64,000 bases of DNA, from positions 248,001 to 312,000 of the forward strand of contig NZ_JAUSTW010000002.1 of the NCBI RefSeq assembly GCF_030813055.1, read 5' to 3'. Below the pieces are notes generated by a model. That model saw nothing but the letters and a program-made list of their open reading frames with translations. It was not told where the DNA came from and ran no database searches. A program made the position numbers and the translations under genes. Each line of letters begins with the position of its first letter. Position 1 is the stretch's first letter. Origin of the DNA: Neobacillus ginsengisoli (GTDB taxonomy: Bacteria > Bacillota > Bacilli > Bacillales_B > DSM-18226). Shown here piece by piece: positions 62,436 through 64,000 of the stretch.

Positions 62436-64000
62436 TTGAAAAATAGAGTATTTAATAAAAAAGTCTATAAATGGATAGGTGTTTTTTTCATTATCTGCCT
62501 AGGAAGTATATTTTTTATACGATTATTGTTCCTTCCAACAGATAAAAAGATAAACCAAGCTACTAATAAATCCATTTTAACCTATCGACCCGTCTATCAT
62601 TTTAGTGCACCTGACAAATGGATAAACGATCCTCAAAGACCTGTCTTTTTCGATGGTAAGTACCATTACTATTACTTATATAATAAGGATTATCCAAACG
62701 GTAATGGTACAGAATGGCGGCAAGCGACATCTCAGGATTTAGTGCACTGGAAAGATGAAGGGGTGGCAATTCCTAAATACACTACAAAAAATGGTGATCC
62801 ATGGACTGGATCATTTGTCGTAGATGATCAAAATACTGCAGGATTTGGAAAGGGAGCCGTTGTAGCGATTGTAACACAACCATCTGCTGATGGTGGTAAA
62901 CAAGAACAGTATTTATGGTACAGTACAGATCGTGGTAAAACATTCAAGTCATATAGTGATCATCCCATTCTTCCAAATCCAGAGGAAAAGGATTTTCGAG
63001 ATCCAAAAATTATCTGGGATAGTCAAGCTAATAAGTGGGTGATGGTTTTGGCAGAGGGAACGAAGATTGGTTTTTATGAATCCCGTAATCTAAAGGAGTG
63101 GGATTATACAGGAGGGTTCTTCACACAAGATATAGGTATTATAGAATGTCCGGATCTTTTCAAGATACAGGCAAATAACGGATCATATAAATGGGTTCTC
63201 GGTGCTAGTGCGAATGGAAAATCTATAGGTAAACCCAATACTTATGCCTATTGGATTGGTAACTATAATGGGAAGGAATTCTTCGCAGATAACATTGAAC
63301 CAAAATGGTTAGATTATGGCTTCGATTGGTATGCAGGCGTTACTTTTCAAGATGGTAAAAGTAATAAGAAACGTTATGCTTTAGCTTGGATGAATAATTG
63401 GGATTATCCGAACAGTACCCCCACATTAAGAGACGGTTTCAACGGGGTTGATTCTATTGTTCGTCAAATTCAACTAAAAAAGCAAGATAACAATAAATAT
63501 ATTCTTACCTCACAACCCATTGAAGCATTAAACCAATTAACTCTTTCAACCAATTATTTTAAAGAAATAAAGGTAAATGGGTCTAAAACCCTTAAGGCAA
63601 AGGGGGACGCTTTTCAATTAGATACTGAAGTATATTGGTCACATGTCAAGAATGTAGGATTAAGAATTCGTGAGTCAACGGACAAACAACGCCATATTGA
63701 TGTCGGTCTTTTTGTACAGAATAACTTTTCTTATGTAAATAGAGGTTTTACAGACCAACCCGATAAGACTAATAAATATGTTGAAAGCAAGGCTCCATTT
63801 GATGCAAGCAAAAAGAAGGTTCATTTGAAAGTGATAGTTGATAAAACAAGTATCGAAGTATTTATTGATGATGGTTATGTAACCTATTCAAGTGAAATAT
63901 TTCCTCATTCAAATGATAATGGAATAACGCTTTTTTCTGATGGCGGTCCATCTATCTTTAAAAATGTTACAATCAAACATTTTCGTTCCATTTATAGGTA
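62436..64000 (+). CDS. levB: endolevanase / GH32 fructan hydrolase, LevB type
   Basis: Membrane-anchored or secreted GH32 enzyme degrading levan to levanbiose. TTG start after AAGGGATG. One N-terminal helix (residues 12-34, WIGVFFIICLGSIFFIRLLF) then the five-bladed domain with nucleophile Asp65 in KWINDPQRP, Asp189 in FRDP and Glu237 in ECPDLF, and a C-terminal beta-sandwich. 521 codons are visible and the last two bases are TA, so the stop is probably the next base. Length agrees with LevB (about 516). Confidence 0.93.
   Translation, partial: MKNRVFNKKVYKWIGVFFIICLGSIFFIRLLFLPTDKKINQATNKSILTYRPVYHFSAPDKWINDPQRPVFFDGKYHYYYLYNKDYPNGNGTEWRQATSQDLVHWKDEGVAIPKYTTKNGDPWTGSFVVDDQNTAGFGKGAVVAIVTQPSADGGKQEQYLWYSTDRGKTFKSYSDHPILPNPEEKDFRDPKIIWDSQANKWVMVLAEGTKIGFYESRNLKEWDYTGGFFTQDIGIIECPDLFKIQANNGSYKWVLGASANGKSIGKPNTYAYWIGNYNGKEFFADNIEPKWLDYGFDWYAGVTFQDGKSNKKRYALAWMNNWDYPNSTPTLRDGFNGVDSIVRQIQLKKQDNNKYILTSQPIEALNQLTLSTNYFKEIKVNGSKTLKAKGDAFQLDTEVYWSHVKNVGLRIRESTDKQRHIDVGLFVQNNFSYVNRGFTDQPDKTNKYVESKAPFDASKKKVHLKVIVDKTSIEVFIDDGYVTYSSEIFPHSNDNGITLFSDGGPSIFKNVTIKHFRSIYR

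Overview
The window is a low-GC Gram-positive chromosome segment from a spore-forming Bacillaceae. The evidence is spore coat and germination genes, strong AGGAGG-type ribosome binding sites, many TTG and GTG starts, a T-box leader, CcpA and FapR sites, and the Bacillus subtilis trpS-opp-spx-mecA-...-yjc gene order. The genus cannot be fixed from the sequence alone.

Positions 1 to about 33,200 are conserved backbone. In order: trpS (partial, minus strand) with its tryptophan T-box, a DUF3899-like gene, the oppABCDF oligopeptide importer, then spx and mecA. Next come cardiolipin synthase, coiA and pepF, the small membrane gene yizD, the sRNA gene roxS and yjbH/yjbI. A block of nucleotide-signalling and cofactor genes follows (yjbK, yjbL, yjbM, nadK, yjbO, prpE), then the antiporter yjbQ and FapR-regulated fabI. 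A spore block holds cotO, cotZ, yjcA, a Cys/Gly-rich micro-ORF, a YhcN-like lipoprotein, spoVAC-AD-AEb, yjcZ and spoVIF. It ends with yjcD, yjcF, yjcG, yjcH and a small WYL-like gene. Spx, its ClpXP adaptor YjbH and the ClpC adaptor MecA lie within 8 kb. RoxS, next to yjbH, carries a Rex-type operator that would link it to NADH status.

At a lone tRNA-Val(GAC), about 33,357, the conserved order stops and an IS110-family transposase remnant follows. From there to the right edge the content is accessory. It has a second glutamate racemase, an orphan GerAB-type permease and a small IDEAL-domain protein. A LytS/LytT pair adjoins a DUF3311 plus sodium:solute symporter operon with a cre site, probably for pyruvate or another monocarboxylate. 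Further right are an aromatic-acid exporter-like protein, a two-gene membrane cassette, an EamA transporter and azlCD with a divergent XRE-cupin regulator. Three GNAT acetyltransferases, an ABM monooxygenase, an MBL hydrolase, a beta-propeller lactonase-like protein, a DUF6881 protein and an FAD monooxygenase follow. Gene remnants are frequent: macro domain, LevR, a GNAT-like fragment and others.

The right end is a levan locus: a LevR remnant, secreted levansucrase sacB, a family-2 glycosyltransferase, and levB-type endolevanase running to the window edge.

The accessory half is peppered with about 14 degenerate copies of one dispersed intergenic repeat. I noticed none in the conserved half. 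Its left module folds into a hairpin with compensatory base changes, and several gene remnants begin exactly at a repeat edge. I consider this the most interesting unexplained structure in the window.
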